Shown here: piece by piece, positions 37,684 through 46,071 of the stretch
How the letters are laid out: every line of letters starts with the position of its first letter
Numbering within the stretch: the stretch's first letter is position 1
Assembly (NCBI RefSeq): GCF_029952525.1
Contig: NZ_JASAOF010000014.1
Location: forward strand, 1 to 64,000
Source: Saccharopolyspora ipomoeae
GTDB taxonomy: Bacteria; Actinomycetota; Actinomycetes; Mycobacteriales; Pseudonocardiaceae
Direction: 5' to 3'
DNA length: 64,000 nt
Made by a program: the position numbers and the translations under genes
The notes under the pieces: model-generated
Seen by the model: the letters and a program-made list of their open reading frames with translations, nothing else
Told to the model about the DNA's origin: nothing
Database searches by the model: none

Positions 37684-37977
37684 ATGTCGATTCCCTCCAG
37701 CCTGCTGACGTCGGCCGGGTTGATCGGTGGCTTCGCGGTGGCCCGCGCTTCGCAGCACCGGCACTGGGGTGGAGTCGTCGCGGCGGGCGCCGGCCTGGGC
37801 GCGATGGAGATCTGCCGTCGCCGGGCCGGTGTCGTCCCCGCGCTGGCCCTGGGCGCTACCTACGGAACCGCGCTGGTCGGATCGCACCCGCTGGCCAAGA
37901 AGATCGGCGCCTGGCCGTCGGTGTTCACCGTGACCGCGGCGACGGCCACCGCTGCGCACCTGCTCACCCGCCGCTGA
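37684..37977 (+). CDS. Small membrane protein, unknown function
   Basis: Protein of 97 residues, mostly hydrophobic, with about three or four short membrane segments (residues about 8-22, 29-42, 50-66 and 78-92) and a double-arginine motif CRRRAG near residue 45. The ATG at 37684 follows an AAGGAG ribosome-binding site at 5-nt spacing. I recognise no family. The end overlaps the tail of the convergent SDR gene by 14 bp (37964-37977). It looks like a real short gene because of its codon use, ribosome-binding site and hydrophobic pattern. Confidence 0.78.
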   Translation: MSIPSSLLTSAGLIGGFAVARASQHRHWGGVVAAGAGLGAMEICRRRAGVVPALALGATYGTALVGSHPLAKKIGAWPSVFTVTAATATAAHLLTRR

Positions 37978-38704
37978 GGAACTCCTCGAAGGTCTCCCGG
38001 CCCACGGCTCGGTCCGCGACGAGGTTGGCCCCGGACCGCAGCTCCCGGAACAACGAGCCCGGCGGGCGCAGTCGCAACACCCTTCGGCGCAGGCCGTTGG
38101 CCTGGAAGTAGGCCCTGGTCAGGTCCTCGTGGCTGCGCACCTGCGGGCCGCCCAGGTCCGCCACTCGTCCCGCTGCGTCGCAGCGGGCGAGCTCGGCGAG
38201 CCGCTCCGCGACGTCACGCACCGAGATCGGCTGGAACCGCACGCCGAACAGCGCCGCCACCACCGGTGAGCGGCGTTGCACGGCGCTGAACTTGGCGACG
38301 AGGTCGTGGAACTGCGTGGTGCGCAGGATCGTCCACGGCAGCCCGGATTCGCTGATCAGCCGCTCGGACTCGAGCTTGGCGCGGTAGTAGAACAGCGGGA
38401 TCCGCTCGATGCCGACGATGGAGATGTAGACCACGTGCGGTCGACCGGACCGGCGGGCGAACTCCACCAGGTTGCGGGTGGCCTGCACGTCGTGACCGCT
38501 GTTGGTGGTCGCGCAGTGCACGATCACGTCCGCGCCGGAGACCGCGTCCGCGAGTCCCTGCCGGGTGCGCAGATCGCCGACCACCCGACCCGTGCCCGGG
38601 CGGCGGCTGAGCACCTCGACGTCCTCGTCATCCTCCCGCAGTCGCCGCACGAGAGCGCTGCCGAGCGTTCCGGTCCCACCGGTGACCAAGATCGACTTTC
38701 CCAC
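37964..38704 (-). CDS. NAD(P)-binding atypical SDR (NmrA-like) protein
   Basis: Protein of 246 residues of the SDR_a5/NmrA-like group. The dinucleotide motif is ILVTGGTGTLGSALV at about 5-19; later motifs are VIVHCATTNSGHDV and YISIVGIERIPLFYYRAKLESE, where Tyr-x3-Lys (YYRAK) could act catalytically. It is 246 residues long with no signal peptide. The GTG at 38704 has a GGGGAGGG ribosome-binding site; a longer frame upstream is not supported. The C-terminal part (SLFRELRSGANLVADRAVG) looks like an NADPH-dependent reductase of unknown substrate. Confidence 0.87.
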   Translation of the reverse strand: MGKSILVTGGTGTLGSALVRRLREDDEDVEVLSRRPGTGRVVGDLRTRQGLADAVSGADVIVHCATTNSGHDVQATRNLVEFARRSGRPHVVYISIVGIERIPLFYYRAKLESERLISESGLPWTILRTTQFHDLVAKFSAVQRRSPVVAALFGVRFQPISVRDVAERLAELARCDAAGRVADLGGPQVRSHEDLTRAYFQANGLRRRVLRLRPPGSLFRELRSGANLVADRAVGRETFEEFLSGG

Positions 38705-38905
38705 GTCGTGGCCCTCCCCTCGAAGTCTCACCGGGCAGACGAGGTCAACCCCGCCGGCGTGACGCCATGACCAGCGCAATCCGGTGATCCACGTCATAGA
38801 TGAGCGGTGCGGTGTCGGCTTGGCCGCAGGTCGTGCTCACACCGACCGGCCACAACGACTAGGCTGTTTCCTGCTCGTTACCCGATACGGCGAAGGATTC
38901 AACCG

Positions 38906-40183
38906 GTGCCCGATCCAGCTTCAACCATCGAAGAGCTGACCGCCCAGCGCGACCGCGCCCACCAGGAGTTCGCAGATCTCGTGGCGCGTGGCCTGAAACT
39001 GGATATCACCCGAGGAAAGCCCTCGCCGAAGCAACTCGACCTCTCCAACGAGCTGCTCGACCTCGCCAGCGGAACCGACGCCGACGGTGCCGACCTGCGC
39101 AACTACGGCGGCCTCAACGGCCTGCCCGAGCTGCGCGAGATCTTCAGCACCGACCTGCAGGTGCCGGTCGACCAGCTGCTCGCCGCGGGCAACTCCAGCC
39201 TGGAGCTGATGCACGACGCGCTGGTGTTCGCACTGCTCAACGGGGTTCCCGGCGGCTCGCAGCGCTGGGTCGCCGAGCCGGAGATCGCGTTCCTGTGCCC
39301 GGTTCCCGGCTACGACCGCCACTTCGCTCTCACCGAGCGCCTCGGGATCAAGATGATCACCGTTCCGATGACCGCGGACGGCCCCGACATGGACGTCGTC
39401 GAGCGGCTCGTCGCCGAGGACTCCCGGATCAAGGGCATCTGGTGCGTGCCGAAGTACAGCAACCCGGACGGCACCGTCTACTCCGACGAGACCGTGCGGC
39501 GGCTGGCGGCGATGAGCACCGCTGCATCCGACTTCCGGATCTTCTGGGACAACGCCTACGCGGTGCACCACCTCACCGACGACGAGGCGGAGATCGCCGA
39601 CCTGCTGGCGCTGTGCGCCGAGAACGGCAACCCGGACCGCGCGCTGGTGTTCGGCTCCACCTCGAAGATCACCTTCGCGGGCGCGGGCGTGGCGTTCTTC
39701 GGTTCCTCCCCCGCCAACATCGAGTGGTGGCTGGCATCGACCTCCAAGCGCAGCATCGGCCCGAACAAGGTCAACCAGCGGGCGCACGCCCGACTGCTGC
39801 GCGACCGCGACGGGCTGCGCGAGCACATGCGCAAGCACGCCGCGCTGATCCGGCCCAAGTTCGAAGCCGTGGACAAGATCCTCAGCGCCGAACTGGGCGG
39901 GACCGGCCTCGCTCGGTGGAGCAACCCGGCCGGCGGCTACTTCATCAGCCTGGAGGTTCCCGAAGGCTGCGCGAAGGCCGTCGTCGCCAAGGCCAAGGAA
40001 GCGGGCATCGCGCTCACCCCGGCCGGCTCGACCCACCCCCACGGTGACGACCCGGCCGACTCGGTGATCCGCATCGCGCCGACCTTCCCGGAGCTCGCCG
40101 ACGTCGAGGCCGCCACGGCGGGCCTGGCCGTCTGCGTCCGCTTGATCGCCACCGAGAAGCTGCTGGCGGACGAGCAGTCCTGA
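38906..40183 (+). CDS. Aspartate aminotransferase (Rv3722c-type)
   Basis: PLP-dependent aminotransferase of 425 residues, fold type I, of the actinobacterial 1c subgroup represented by M. tuberculosis Rv3722c, the main aspartate aminotransferase there. Conserved strings include LDLTRGKPS-like (LDITRGKPSPKQLDLS), RNYGGLNGLPELR, FLCPVPGYDRHF and FWDNAYAVH; the Schiff-base lysine is K254 in STSKITFAGAG. It transfers amino groups between aspartate and 2-oxoglutarate. The GTG at 38906 follows GAAGGA; a TAGGCT at 38860-38865 may be the -10. A perfect 23-bp-arm hairpin closes the gene. Confidence 0.94.
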   Translation: MPDPASTIEELTAQRDRAHQEFADLVARGLKLDITRGKPSPKQLDLSNELLDLASGTDADGADLRNYGGLNGLPELREIFSTDLQVPVDQLLAAGNSSLELMHDALVFALLNGVPGGSQRWVAEPEIAFLCPVPGYDRHFALTERLGIKMITVPMTADGPDMDVVERLVAEDSRIKGIWCVPKYSNPDGTVYSDETVRRLAAMSTAASDFRIFWDNAYAVHHLTDDEAEIADLLALCAENGNPDRALVFGSTSKITFAGAGVAFFGSSPANIEWWLASTSKRSIGPNKVNQRAHARLLRDRDGLREHMRKHAALIRPKFEAVDKILSAELGGTGLARWSNPAGGYFISLEVPEGCAKAVVAKAKEAGIALTPAGSTHPHGDDPADSVIRIAPTFPELADVEAATAGLAVCVRLIATEKLLADEQS

Positions 40184-40190
40184 CCCGAGC

Positions 40191-40238
40191 ACGACGAAGG
40201 CCGGTGCGGTTCCGCGGAACCGCACCGGCCTTCGTCGT
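40191..40238. terminator. Terminator after the aspartate aminotransferase gene
   Basis: Perfect palindrome with 23-bp arms (40191-40213 and 40216-40238) and a minimal GC centre, between two convergent genes 8 bp after the stop codon. The stem itself begins ACGACGAAGG and ends CCTTCGTCGT, so its distal side is T-rich. Confidence 0.95.
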
Positions 40239-40242
40239 CTGA

Positions 40243-40683
40243 TCAGCTGGAGCTCTCACCTTCCAGCACCAGCGGCCAGGCGTCCTCGTAGACGACACCG
40301 GGCTCCGGCGGGACGGGCTCTCCCGTGTCCGGATCCACGCAGCCCAGGTCGAACGCCTCGGCCGCGGTGACCGGCGAGATCACACCACCCTCGATGAACC
40401 ATCCGTACACGTGCTTGACCAGCACGTCCTCGCCGCGCGCATCGGTGAACGCGACCTCCTCGCTGAGCGAGTGCAGGACGATCGACACCACCGCTTCCTC
40501 GTCGAGCAACTCGTCGAGGTAGTGCTCGGCCTCGGGGTTCTCCAAGGCCAGTTCCCCGGCGTAGTCGATCGCCGCCAGGGTGGTCACGGACCGGTCCGGG
40601 TCCGGGAGCCCGGTCACGGTCAGGACGTGAATCCCAGGTGCCGCGAAGAGAATCGCGTTCTTCAACAGGTTTCGTGCCCGCAT
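40243..40683 (-). CDS. Conserved hypothetical protein
   Basis: Acidic soluble protein of 146 residues that I do not recognise. It begins MRARNLLKNAILFAAPG followed by VLTVTGLPDPDRSVTTL. The middle is strongly acidic and helical (ENPEAEHYLDELLDEEAVVS), and a later segment reads DVLVKHVYGWFIEGGVISPV. The short proline-rich end contains DPDTGEPVPPEPG. The ATG at 40683 follows GGAGGTGG and was preferred to a start 171 bp upstream that would read through the nrdJ terminator hairpin. It stands alone between two strong terminators. Confidence 0.75.
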   Translation of the reverse strand: MRARNLLKNAILFAAPGIHVLTVTGLPDPDRSVTTLAAIDYAGELALENPEAEHYLDELLDEEAVVSIVLHSLSEEVAFTDARGEDVLVKHVYGWFIEGGVISPVTAAEAFDLGCVDPDTGEPVPPEPGVVYEDAWPLVLEGESSS

Positions 40684-40821
40684 CTCCACCTCCGCTTGTT
40701 CGGTGCGGACGAGCGTGCCGAATCCGCGGCGCTCCACCGGGTTCTTCCGGCGGTCGCCCGACGGGCGTCGCCTGACCGTGAACGCCTCACCTGGCCAAAC
40801 GCGAACGGTGTTGACACGAAA

Positions 40822-40864
40822 GAAGTCCGGGGTGGGTGTGTTGGTCACACCCACCCCGGACTTC
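40822..40864. terminator. nrdJ terminator
   Basis: Perfect 19-bp stem GAAGTCCGGGGTGGGTGTG / CACACCCACCCCGGACTTC with a 5-nt loop, 19 bp downstream of the nrdJ stop (minus strand). Confidence 0.92.
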
Positions 40865-40883
40865 GGTCATTCAGCCCTCAGGC

Positions 40884-43709
40884 TCAGCTGCAGCCCGAGG
40901 TGGAACCGCAGCCCTCGCAGAGGTAGCAGGAACCGGACGGGCGCATCTTCGTGCCGCAGGTCATGCACAGCGGCGCGTCGGCGGCCTTGCCCAGCTGGAG
41001 CTCGAGCAGCTCGGTGGAGCTCCCCGCGCGGACGTCGTCCTTGGACTCGGACTTCTCCTCGGCCTTCGAGTAGTCCACCGTGGACCGCATCGTGTCCAGG
41101 TCGACGTTGTCCGACGCCGGAGCCGGTTCCGTGTTGTTGACCTGGGCTTCCCGCTCGTCCACGGTGAAGATGCCCAGCTGGGCGCGCTTCTCGTAGGGCA
41201 GGTAGTCCAGCGCCAGGCGGCGGAACAGGTAGTCCAGGACGCTGCTGGCCATCCGGATGTCCGGGTCGTCGGTCATACCGGCCGGCTCGAAGCGCAGGTT
41301 CTGGAACTTCGAGACGTAGAACTCCAGCGGGATGCCGTACTGCAGACCCACCGAGATCGACATCGAGAAGGCGTCCATCACGCCGGCCAAGGTCGAGCCC
41401 TGCTTGCCGAGCTTGACGAAGATCTCGCCCAGCCCGTCGTCCGGGTACGACCCGGCGTGCAGGTAGCCCTCGGCACCGCCCACGGTGAACGACACCGTCT
41501 GGCTCGGGCGCTTCTTGGGCAGGCGCTTGCGGACCGGGCGGTACTCGATCTGCTTCTCGACCGCCTTCTCCGACTCGCCCTTGTCGCCCTTGCCCGCGGA
41601 CAGCGGCTGGCCGACCTTGCAGTTGTCGCGGTAGATCGCCAGCGCCTTCAGGCCCAGCTTCCAGCCCTCGAAGTAGAGCTCCTCGACCTCTTCGACGGTG
41701 GCCGACTCCGGCATGTTGACCGTCTTGGAGATCGCACCCGAGATGAACGGCTGCACCGCGGCCATCATCCGGACGTGGCCCATCGGCGCGATCGAGCGCT
41801 CGCCCATCGCGCAGTCGAAGACCTCGTAGTGCTCCGGGCGCAGACCCGGCGCGTCGATGACGTGGCCGTGCTCGGCGATGTACTCGACGACCGCCTCGAT
41901 CTGCTCTTCCTGGTAGCCCAGCGCCTGCAGGGCGCGCGGCACCGTCTGGTTGACGATCTGCATCGAGCCGCCGCCGACCAGCTTCTTGAACTTCACCAGC
42001 GCCAGGTCGGGCTCGACACCGGTGGTGTCGCAGTCCATCATCAGGCCGATGGTGCCGGTCGGGGCCAGCACCGACGCCTGGGCGTTGCGCCAGCCGTTGC
42101 GGCCACCGATCTCCAGACCCTGCTGCCAGACCTCGGTGGCCAGCTTGTGCACGGTCTTGTCGTTGTGGTGGTAGGTGCGCACCAGGTCGTTGGCCGCGGC
42201 GTGCTTGCGCATGACCCGCTGGTGGCCCTCGGCGTTGCGGGCGTAGCCCTCGTACGGGCCCACGACACCGGCCAGCTCAGCCGAGCGCTTGTAGGCGGTA
42301 CCGGTCATCAGCGAGGTGATCGCCCCGGCCAGCGCACGACCGCCGTCCGAGTCGTAGGCGTGACCGGTGGCCATCAGCAGCGCGCCGAGGTTGGCGTAGC
42401 CGATGCCCAGCTGGCGGAACTTGCGGGTGGTGACGCCGATCGACTCGGTGGGGAAGTCGGCGAAGCAGATCGAGATGTCCATCGCGGTGATGACGAACTC
42501 GACGGCCTTGGAGAACAGCTCGGCGTCGAAGGTCAGGTCATCGCGCAGGAACTTCATCAGGTTCAGCGAAGCCAGGTTGCAGCTGGAGTTGTCCAGGTGC
42601 ATGTACTCCGAGCACGGGTTGGACGCGGTGATCCGGCCCGTCTCCGGCGAGGTGTGCCAGTCGTTGATCGTGTCGTCGTACTGGATGCCCGGGTCGGCGC
42701 ACTCCCACGCGGCCTTGGCCATCTTGCGGAACAGCTCGCGGCCCTTGACGGTGCTGATCACGTCGCCGTCGGTGCGGGAGCGCAGGCCGAAGTCGCCGTC
42801 GCTCTCGACCGAGCGCATGAACTCGTCGGAGACGCGCACCGAGTTGTTCGCGTTCTGGTACTGCACCGAGTTCGAGTCCGCGCCGCCCAGGTCCATGTCG
42901 AAACCGGCGTCGCGCAGCGCGCGGATCTTGTGCTCCTCGCGCGACTTGGTCTCGATGAACTCCTCGACGTCGGGGTGGTCGACGTCGAGCACGACCATCT
43001 TGGCCGCGCGGCGGGTGGCGCCACCGGACTTGATGGTGCCCGCGGAGGCGTCGGCGCCGCGCATGAACGACACCGGGCCGGAGGCCGTGCCACCGGAGGA
43101 CAGCAGCTCCTTGCTGGAGCGGATCCGGGACAGGTTCAGCCCGGCGCCGGAGCCGCCCTTGAAGATCAGGCCCTCTTCCTTGTACCAGTCGAGGATCGAC
43201 TCCATCGTGTCGTCGACCGACAGGATGAAGCAGGCCGAGACCTGCTGGCGGGAGCTGGTGCCCACGTTGAACCAGACCGGCGAGTTGAAGCTGAAGACCT
43301 GGTGCAGAAGCATGTAGGTCAGCTCGTGCTCGAAGATCTCGGCGTCGGCGTCGGTGGCGAAGTAGCCGTTCTCGACACCCGAGGCGACGTAGGTCTTGAC
43401 GACCCGGTCGATCAGCTGCCGCAGGCTGCTCTCGCGCTCGTCGGTGCCGACGGCACCGCGGAAGTACTTGCTGGTGACGATGTTGACCGCGTTCAACGAC
43501 CAGAAGTCGGGGAACTCGACCCCGCGCTGCTCGAAGTTGACCGAACCGTCCCGCCAGTTGGTCATCACCACATCGCGGCGCTCCCACTTGACGTCGTCGT
43601 AGGGGTGCACCCCCTCGGTGGTGTAGACGCGCTCCACCCGGATGCCCTCGCGGGCACCTGCTTCCGGCTCCCCCGCTGCGCCGGCCGGGCTACCGACGGT
43701 CTCTGTCAT
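40884..43709 (-). CDS. nrdJ: Vitamin B12-dependent ribonucleotide reductase, class II
   Basis: Class II (adenosylcobalamin) ribonucleotide reductase of 941 residues, reducing ribonucleoside diphosphates to deoxyribonucleotides without needing oxygen. The N-terminal region (RIERVHTTxGVHPYD-like: VERVYTTEGVHPYDDV) and the central barrel are typical of streptomycete NrdJ. Catalytic cysteines lie in QVSACFIL, in the thiyl-radical loop NPCSEYMHLDNSSCNLASL, and the C-terminal tail carries CMTCGTKMRPSGSCYLCEGCG, which joins redox and zinc-like functions. The ATG at 43709 (MTETVG) has an AAAGGGGCAGG ribosome-binding site and matches other NrdJ starts. It is the second gene of the nrdR-nrdJ operon. 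No cobalamin riboswitch was found upstream. Confidence 0.97.
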   Translation of the reverse strand: MTETVGSPAGAAGEPEAGAREGIRVERVYTTEGVHPYDDVKWERRDVVMTNWRDGSVNFEQRGVEFPDFWSLNAVNIVTSKYFRGAVGTDERESSLRQLIDRVVKTYVASGVENGYFATDADAEIFEHELTYMLLHQVFSFNSPVWFNVGTSSRQQVSACFILSVDDTMESILDWYKEEGLIFKGGSGAGLNLSRIRSSKELLSSGGTASGPVSFMRGADASAGTIKSGGATRRAAKMVVLDVDHPDVEEFIETKSREEHKIRALRDAGFDMDLGGADSNSVQYQNANNSVRVSDEFMRSVESDGDFGLRSRTDGDVISTVKGRELFRKMAKAAWECADPGIQYDDTINDWHTSPETGRITASNPCSEYMHLDNSSCNLASLNLMKFLRDDLTFDAELFSKAVEFVITAMDISICFADFPTESIGVTTRKFRQLGIGYANLGALLMATGHAYDSDGGRALAGAITSLMTGTAYKRSAELAGVVGPYEGYARNAEGHQRVMRKHAAANDLVRTYHHNDKTVHKLATEVWQQGLEIGGRNGWRNAQASVLAPTGTIGLMMDCDTTGVEPDLALVKFKKLVGGGSMQIVNQTVPRALQALGYQEEQIEAVVEYIAEHGHVIDAPGLRPEHYEVFDCAMGERSIAPMGHVRMMAAVQPFISGAISKTVNMPESATVEEVEELYFEGWKLGLKALAIYRDNCKVGQPLSAGKGDKGESEKAVEKQIEYRPVRKRLPKKRPSQTVSFTVGGAEGYLHAGSYPDDGLGEIFVKLGKQGSTLAGVMDAFSMSISVGLQYGIPLEFYVSKFQNLRFEPAGMTDDPDIRMASSVLDYLFRRLALDYLPYEKRAQLGIFTVDEREAQVNNTEPAPASDNVDLDTMRSTVDYSKAEEKSESKDDVRAGSSTELLELQLGKAADAPLCMTCGTKMRPSGSCYLCEGCGSTSGCS

Positions 43710-43885
43710 GACCTGCCCCTTTTCGTTCTTCATCGCTCGCTCAGTCGATCGCGTTCTGTCGGCCCCGTCCGGGCTCCCCGTCCGGTTCGGTCGCGGCTCT
43801 GTTCTCTTCGGCGTGCCCGCCCGGGACGCCGATTGGCGTTTCGCGCTTCCGCCCCCTCTGCGGGACGCGCGCCGTCGCGGCTTGC

Positions 43886-44377
43886 TCAACCGCCGCTCTC
43901 CACGTCTCGTTGCTCGCCGTCCCGCTGGGTCTCCCTCGCGGACCGCAGGTCGGCTATTTCCTTCTCGAAGTCCTCCACCGAGGAGTACGCGCGGTAGACG
44001 CTGGCGAAGCGCAGGTACGCGACTTCGTCCAGCTCCCGCAGCGGACCGAGGATGGCCAGCCCGACCTCGTGGCTGGGCAGCTCGGCGATGCCGGAGGACC
44101 GGATCGCCTCCTCCACCTGGTGCGCCAACTGCTGCAGCGCGTCCTCTTCTACCGGACGCCCCTGACACGCGCGGCGCACACCGGTCACCACCTTGTCCCG
44201 GCTGAAGGGTTCGGTGACACCCGACCGCTTCACGACCGACAACACCAGTTCTTCGATGGTCGTGAACCGGCGACCGCACGCCGAGCACGAACGCCGACGA
44301 CGGATCGCCTGGCCGTCCTCGACCTCGCGCGAGTCCACGACCCTGGAGTCATCGCCGCGGCAGAACGGGCACCGCAC
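43886..44377 (-). CDS. nrdR: Transcriptional repressor NrdR
   Basis: Repressor of 163 residues for ribonucleotide reductase genes. The N-terminal zinc ribbon has CPFC (3-6) and CSAC (31-34) with [19 protein letters not shown] between them; the ATP-cone domain follows from about 49 ([19 protein letters not shown]) and senses ATP/dATP. The GTG at 44377 (VRCPFC) is chosen because the first zinc cysteines must be at the very N-terminus. The C-terminal 15 residues are an extra charged tail. nrdJ lies 176 bp downstream on the same strand. Two NrdR-box palindromes precede it (44502 and 44617), implying autoregulation. Confidence 0.95.
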   Translation of the reverse strand: MRCPFCRGDDSRVVDSREVEDGQAIRRRRSCSACGRRFTTIEELVLSVVKRSGVTEPFSRDKVVTGVRRACQGRPVEEDALQQLAHQVEEAIRSSGIAELPSHEVGLAILGPLRELDEVAYLRFASVYRAYSSVEDFEKEIADLRSARETQRDGEQRDVESGG

Positions 44378-44501
44378 CGGCCATGCACCCCCTTCCCCCT
44401 GAGCGGCCGCCGACCGACTCCCACCGGCCCACGACCACGTACGCCCATGGAGTACCCGGAAGACCGGAAGCCCAATCTCTGGGCTAACCACATGGACGTA
44501 A

Positions 44502-44517
44502 CTACTAGATGTTGTGG
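44502..44517. promoter_or_regulatory. NrdR box 1 (promoter-proximal)
   Basis: CTACTAGATGTTGTGG is the reverse complement of box 2 except for one base and resembles the CCACTACATGTTGTGG-type boxes of Streptomyces nrd operons. On the minus strand it starts 3 bp after the -10, covering the expected transcription start. Confidence 0.75.
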
Positions 44518-44520
44518 TCG

Positions 44521-44550
44521 ACTCTAAACCCGTGTCCAACCGCGTTGCAA
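44521..44550 (-). promoter_or_regulatory. nrdR-nrdJ promoter
   Basis: On the minus strand, TTGCAA (-35, 44545-44550), an 18-nt spacer, then TAGAGT (-10, 44521-44526). It is followed by NrdR box 1. The leader to the nrdR GTG is about 135 nt. Confidence 0.6.
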
Positions 44551-44616
44551 ACCGACACACCCTTGTCGCCCGGCCGGATGACGCACTCCTCGCCCCAGCT
44601 GCGAAAACCCGGCGAA

Positions 44617-44632
44617 CCACAACATCTAGTGG
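44617..44632. promoter_or_regulatory. NrdR box 2 (upstream)
   Basis: CCACAACATCTAGTGG, near-palindromic and matching box 1 in inverted orientation at 15 of 16 positions. Its centre is 115 bp from the centre of box 1, close to 11 helical turns. It ends 6 bp before the stop codon of the LysM gene. Confidence 0.72.
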
Positions 44633-44637
44633 TTCGG

Positions 44638-45111
44638 TCAGCTACCGACCGGCACCACCAGGTGACGTCCCGCTTCGGCGGAAGCGCCCCCGAGACCGTT
44701 GAGCTCGACGATGCGCTCGACCACCGCACGGGGGTCCTCGTCGGGAGCCATCCGCGTCGCGATGCCCCAGAGAGTGTCCCCCGTTCGCACCTGCACAACG
44801 GTGGTACCTCCCGTCACCGGCGCGTCGCCGACCCCGAACAGCCCCACCAGCACCACGACGAGGAAGGTCGCGGCCGCGACGCCGCCCAGCACGAGCCACT
44901 CACCGGCTCTGCCGATCGCGCGCAGCGGCCGCGCGCACGATCTGACCTCGCCCACCCGGCCACGACCGGCCGCCTGGATCACCCGCCCATGTGGGCGACG
45001 CTCTTCCGCACGTCGGCGGGGCGACACGATCGGTTCGACTTCCGGCCGCACGGCGAGCGATTCCCGCTCAACCGGCCGAACCCGCCGTACTGTGTCGATG
45101 AACGTGGTCAT
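44638..45111 (-). CDS. LysM domain membrane protein (SOS-linked, Rv2719c/ChiZ-type)
   Basis: Protein of 157 residues: a basic cytoplasmic N-terminus (about 1-70), one transmembrane helix (about 74-95, [18 protein letters not shown]) and an extracytoplasmic LysM domain (about 107-153; [16 protein letters not shown] and IVELNGLGG) that binds peptidoglycan. It is divergent from lexA, with the SOS box at 45137 just upstream. This is the arrangement of mycobacterial Rv2719c and corynebacterial divS, DNA-damage-induced inhibitors of cell division. The ATG follows GGGAGGCG. A hold on septation during DNA damage is inferred from synteny and the SOS box. Confidence 0.9.
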   Translation of the reverse strand: MTTFIDTVRRVRPVERESLAVRPEVEPIVSPRRRAEERRPHGRVIQAAGRGRVGEVRSCARPLRAIGRAGEWLVLGGVAAATFLVVVLVGLFGVGDAPVTGGTTVVQVRTGDTLWGIATRMAPDEDPRAVVERIVELNGLGGASAEAGRHLVVPVGS

Positions 45112-45136
45112 GTCGCCTCCCGCGCGGAAACAATGA

Positions 45137-45152
45137 TCGAAAGGTTGTTCGA
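45137..45152. promoter_or_regulatory. SOS box (LexA site) of the LysM gene
   Basis: TCGAAAGGTTGTTCGA matches the actinobacterial/Gram-positive consensus TCGAAC-N4-GTTCGA at 11 of 12 positions and lies 25 bp upstream of the LysM gene ATG. An extra dyad GTTCGATCGAAC overlaps it (45147-45158). Confidence 0.85.
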
Positions 45153-45217
45153 TCGAACCTCCGTGCGATTGTGTACCAAGAGTGGCCTTCAGCGCGAGAC
45201 CCGAGCCTGAAATTAAC

Positions 45218-45233
45218 TCGAACAGGTGTTTGA
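45218..45233. promoter_or_regulatory. SOS box (LexA site) of lexA
   Basis: TCGAACAGGTGTTTGA matches TCGAAC-N4-GTTCGA at 11 of 12 positions and overlaps the -35 of lexA, as expected for autorepression. Confidence 0.88.
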
Positions 45234-45258
45234 TCTCCGTGTTTGTCGCGTCTACTGT
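45230..45258 (+). promoter_or_regulatory. lexA promoter
   Basis: TTGATC (-35, 45230-45235), 17-nt spacer, TACTGT (-10, 45253-45258). The -35 is inside the SOS box. The leader to the lexA GTG is about 95 nt. Confidence 0.65.
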
Positions 45259-45360
45259 GGAAAGCGAGCGGCGAACGGCGGTCACCGGCGACCAGAACCG
45301 GGGCGACGCACCGCTCGACCCACACCAGCACCGCAGTTCACACGGATTCAGGAGGCAGCG

Positions 45361-46071
45361 GTGGCGACGAATGCGACCGGCTCTGTCGGGGGCCGCGTAC
45401 ACGACATCAAGGACTCCCCTGCCGAGGTGGACACCGTGCCGGAACAGGCCACGGCGGCCGAGGAGCTCAGCGACCGCCAGCTGAAGGTCCTCGAAGCCAT
45501 CCGGGAGTGGATGAGCGAGCACGGCTACCCACCGAGCGTGCGGGAGATCGGCGACGCGGTCGGCCTGACCTCCACCTCGTCGGTGGCCTACCAGCTGCGC
45601 GTGCTGGAGCGCAAGGGCTTCCTGCGCCGCGACCCGCACCGGCCGCGCACCGTGGGCGTGCTCGTCGGCGGCGAGTCCGAGAGCGAGACCCAGGCCAAGC
45701 CGGCCTACGTACCGGTCGTCGGGCGTATCGCGGCCGGTGGCCCGATCCTCGCCGAGGAGTCCATCGAGGACGTCTTCCCACTGCCGAAGGAAATCGTCGG
45801 CGACGGGACGCTGTTCCTGCTCAAGGTCGTCGGCGACTCGATGGTCGACCTGGCCATCACCGACGGGGACTGGGTCGCGGTTCGCCAGCAGCCCGAGGCC
45901 GACAACGGCGAGGTCGTCGCAGCGATGATCGAAGGCGAGGCCACGGTCAAGACGCTCAAGCGCACCGACGATCACGTCTGGCTGATGCCGCACAACTCGG
46001 CCTACGAACCCATCCTCGGAGATGACGCCCAGATCCTCGGCAAGGTCGTCGCGGTCCTGCGCCGTCTCTGA
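45361..46071 (+). CDS. lexA: SOS repressor LexA
   Basis: Repressor-protease of 236 residues. The winged helix-turn-helix is at about 36-92 ([20 protein letters not shown] and [20 protein letters not shown]). The self-cleavage site is A125-G126 ([10 protein letters not shown]), with the catalytic dyad S160 ([11 protein letters not shown]) and K197 (TVKTLK). RecA-stimulated cleavage releases the SOS genes. An N-terminal extension of about 34 residues is longer than in E. coli LexA, as is usual in actinobacteria. The GTG follows GGAGGCAGCG. The stop codon lies inside a short tandem repeat (46062-46144). Confidence 0.97.
   Translation: MATNATGSVGGRVHDIKDSPAEVDTVPEQATAAEELSDRQLKVLEAIREWMSEHGYPPSVREIGDAVGLTSTSSVAYQLRVLERKGFLRRDPHRPRTVGVLVGGESESETQAKPAYVPVVGRIAAGGPILAEESIEDVFPLPKEIVGDGTLFLLKVVGDSMVDLAITDGDWVAVRQQPEADNGEVVAAMIEGEATVKTLKRTDDHVWLMPHNSAYEPILGDDAQILGKVVAVLRRL

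Noticed and set aside
43710..43885. Cobalamin riboswitch upstream of nrdJ
   Set aside because: The 176-bp gap has no B12-box-like sequence; control is better explained by the NrdR boxes before nrdR.
40836..43997. A plus-strand open frame of about 1,050 codons opposite nrdJ
   Set aside because: Antisense shadow of NrdJ; no ribosome-binding site and low-complexity composition.
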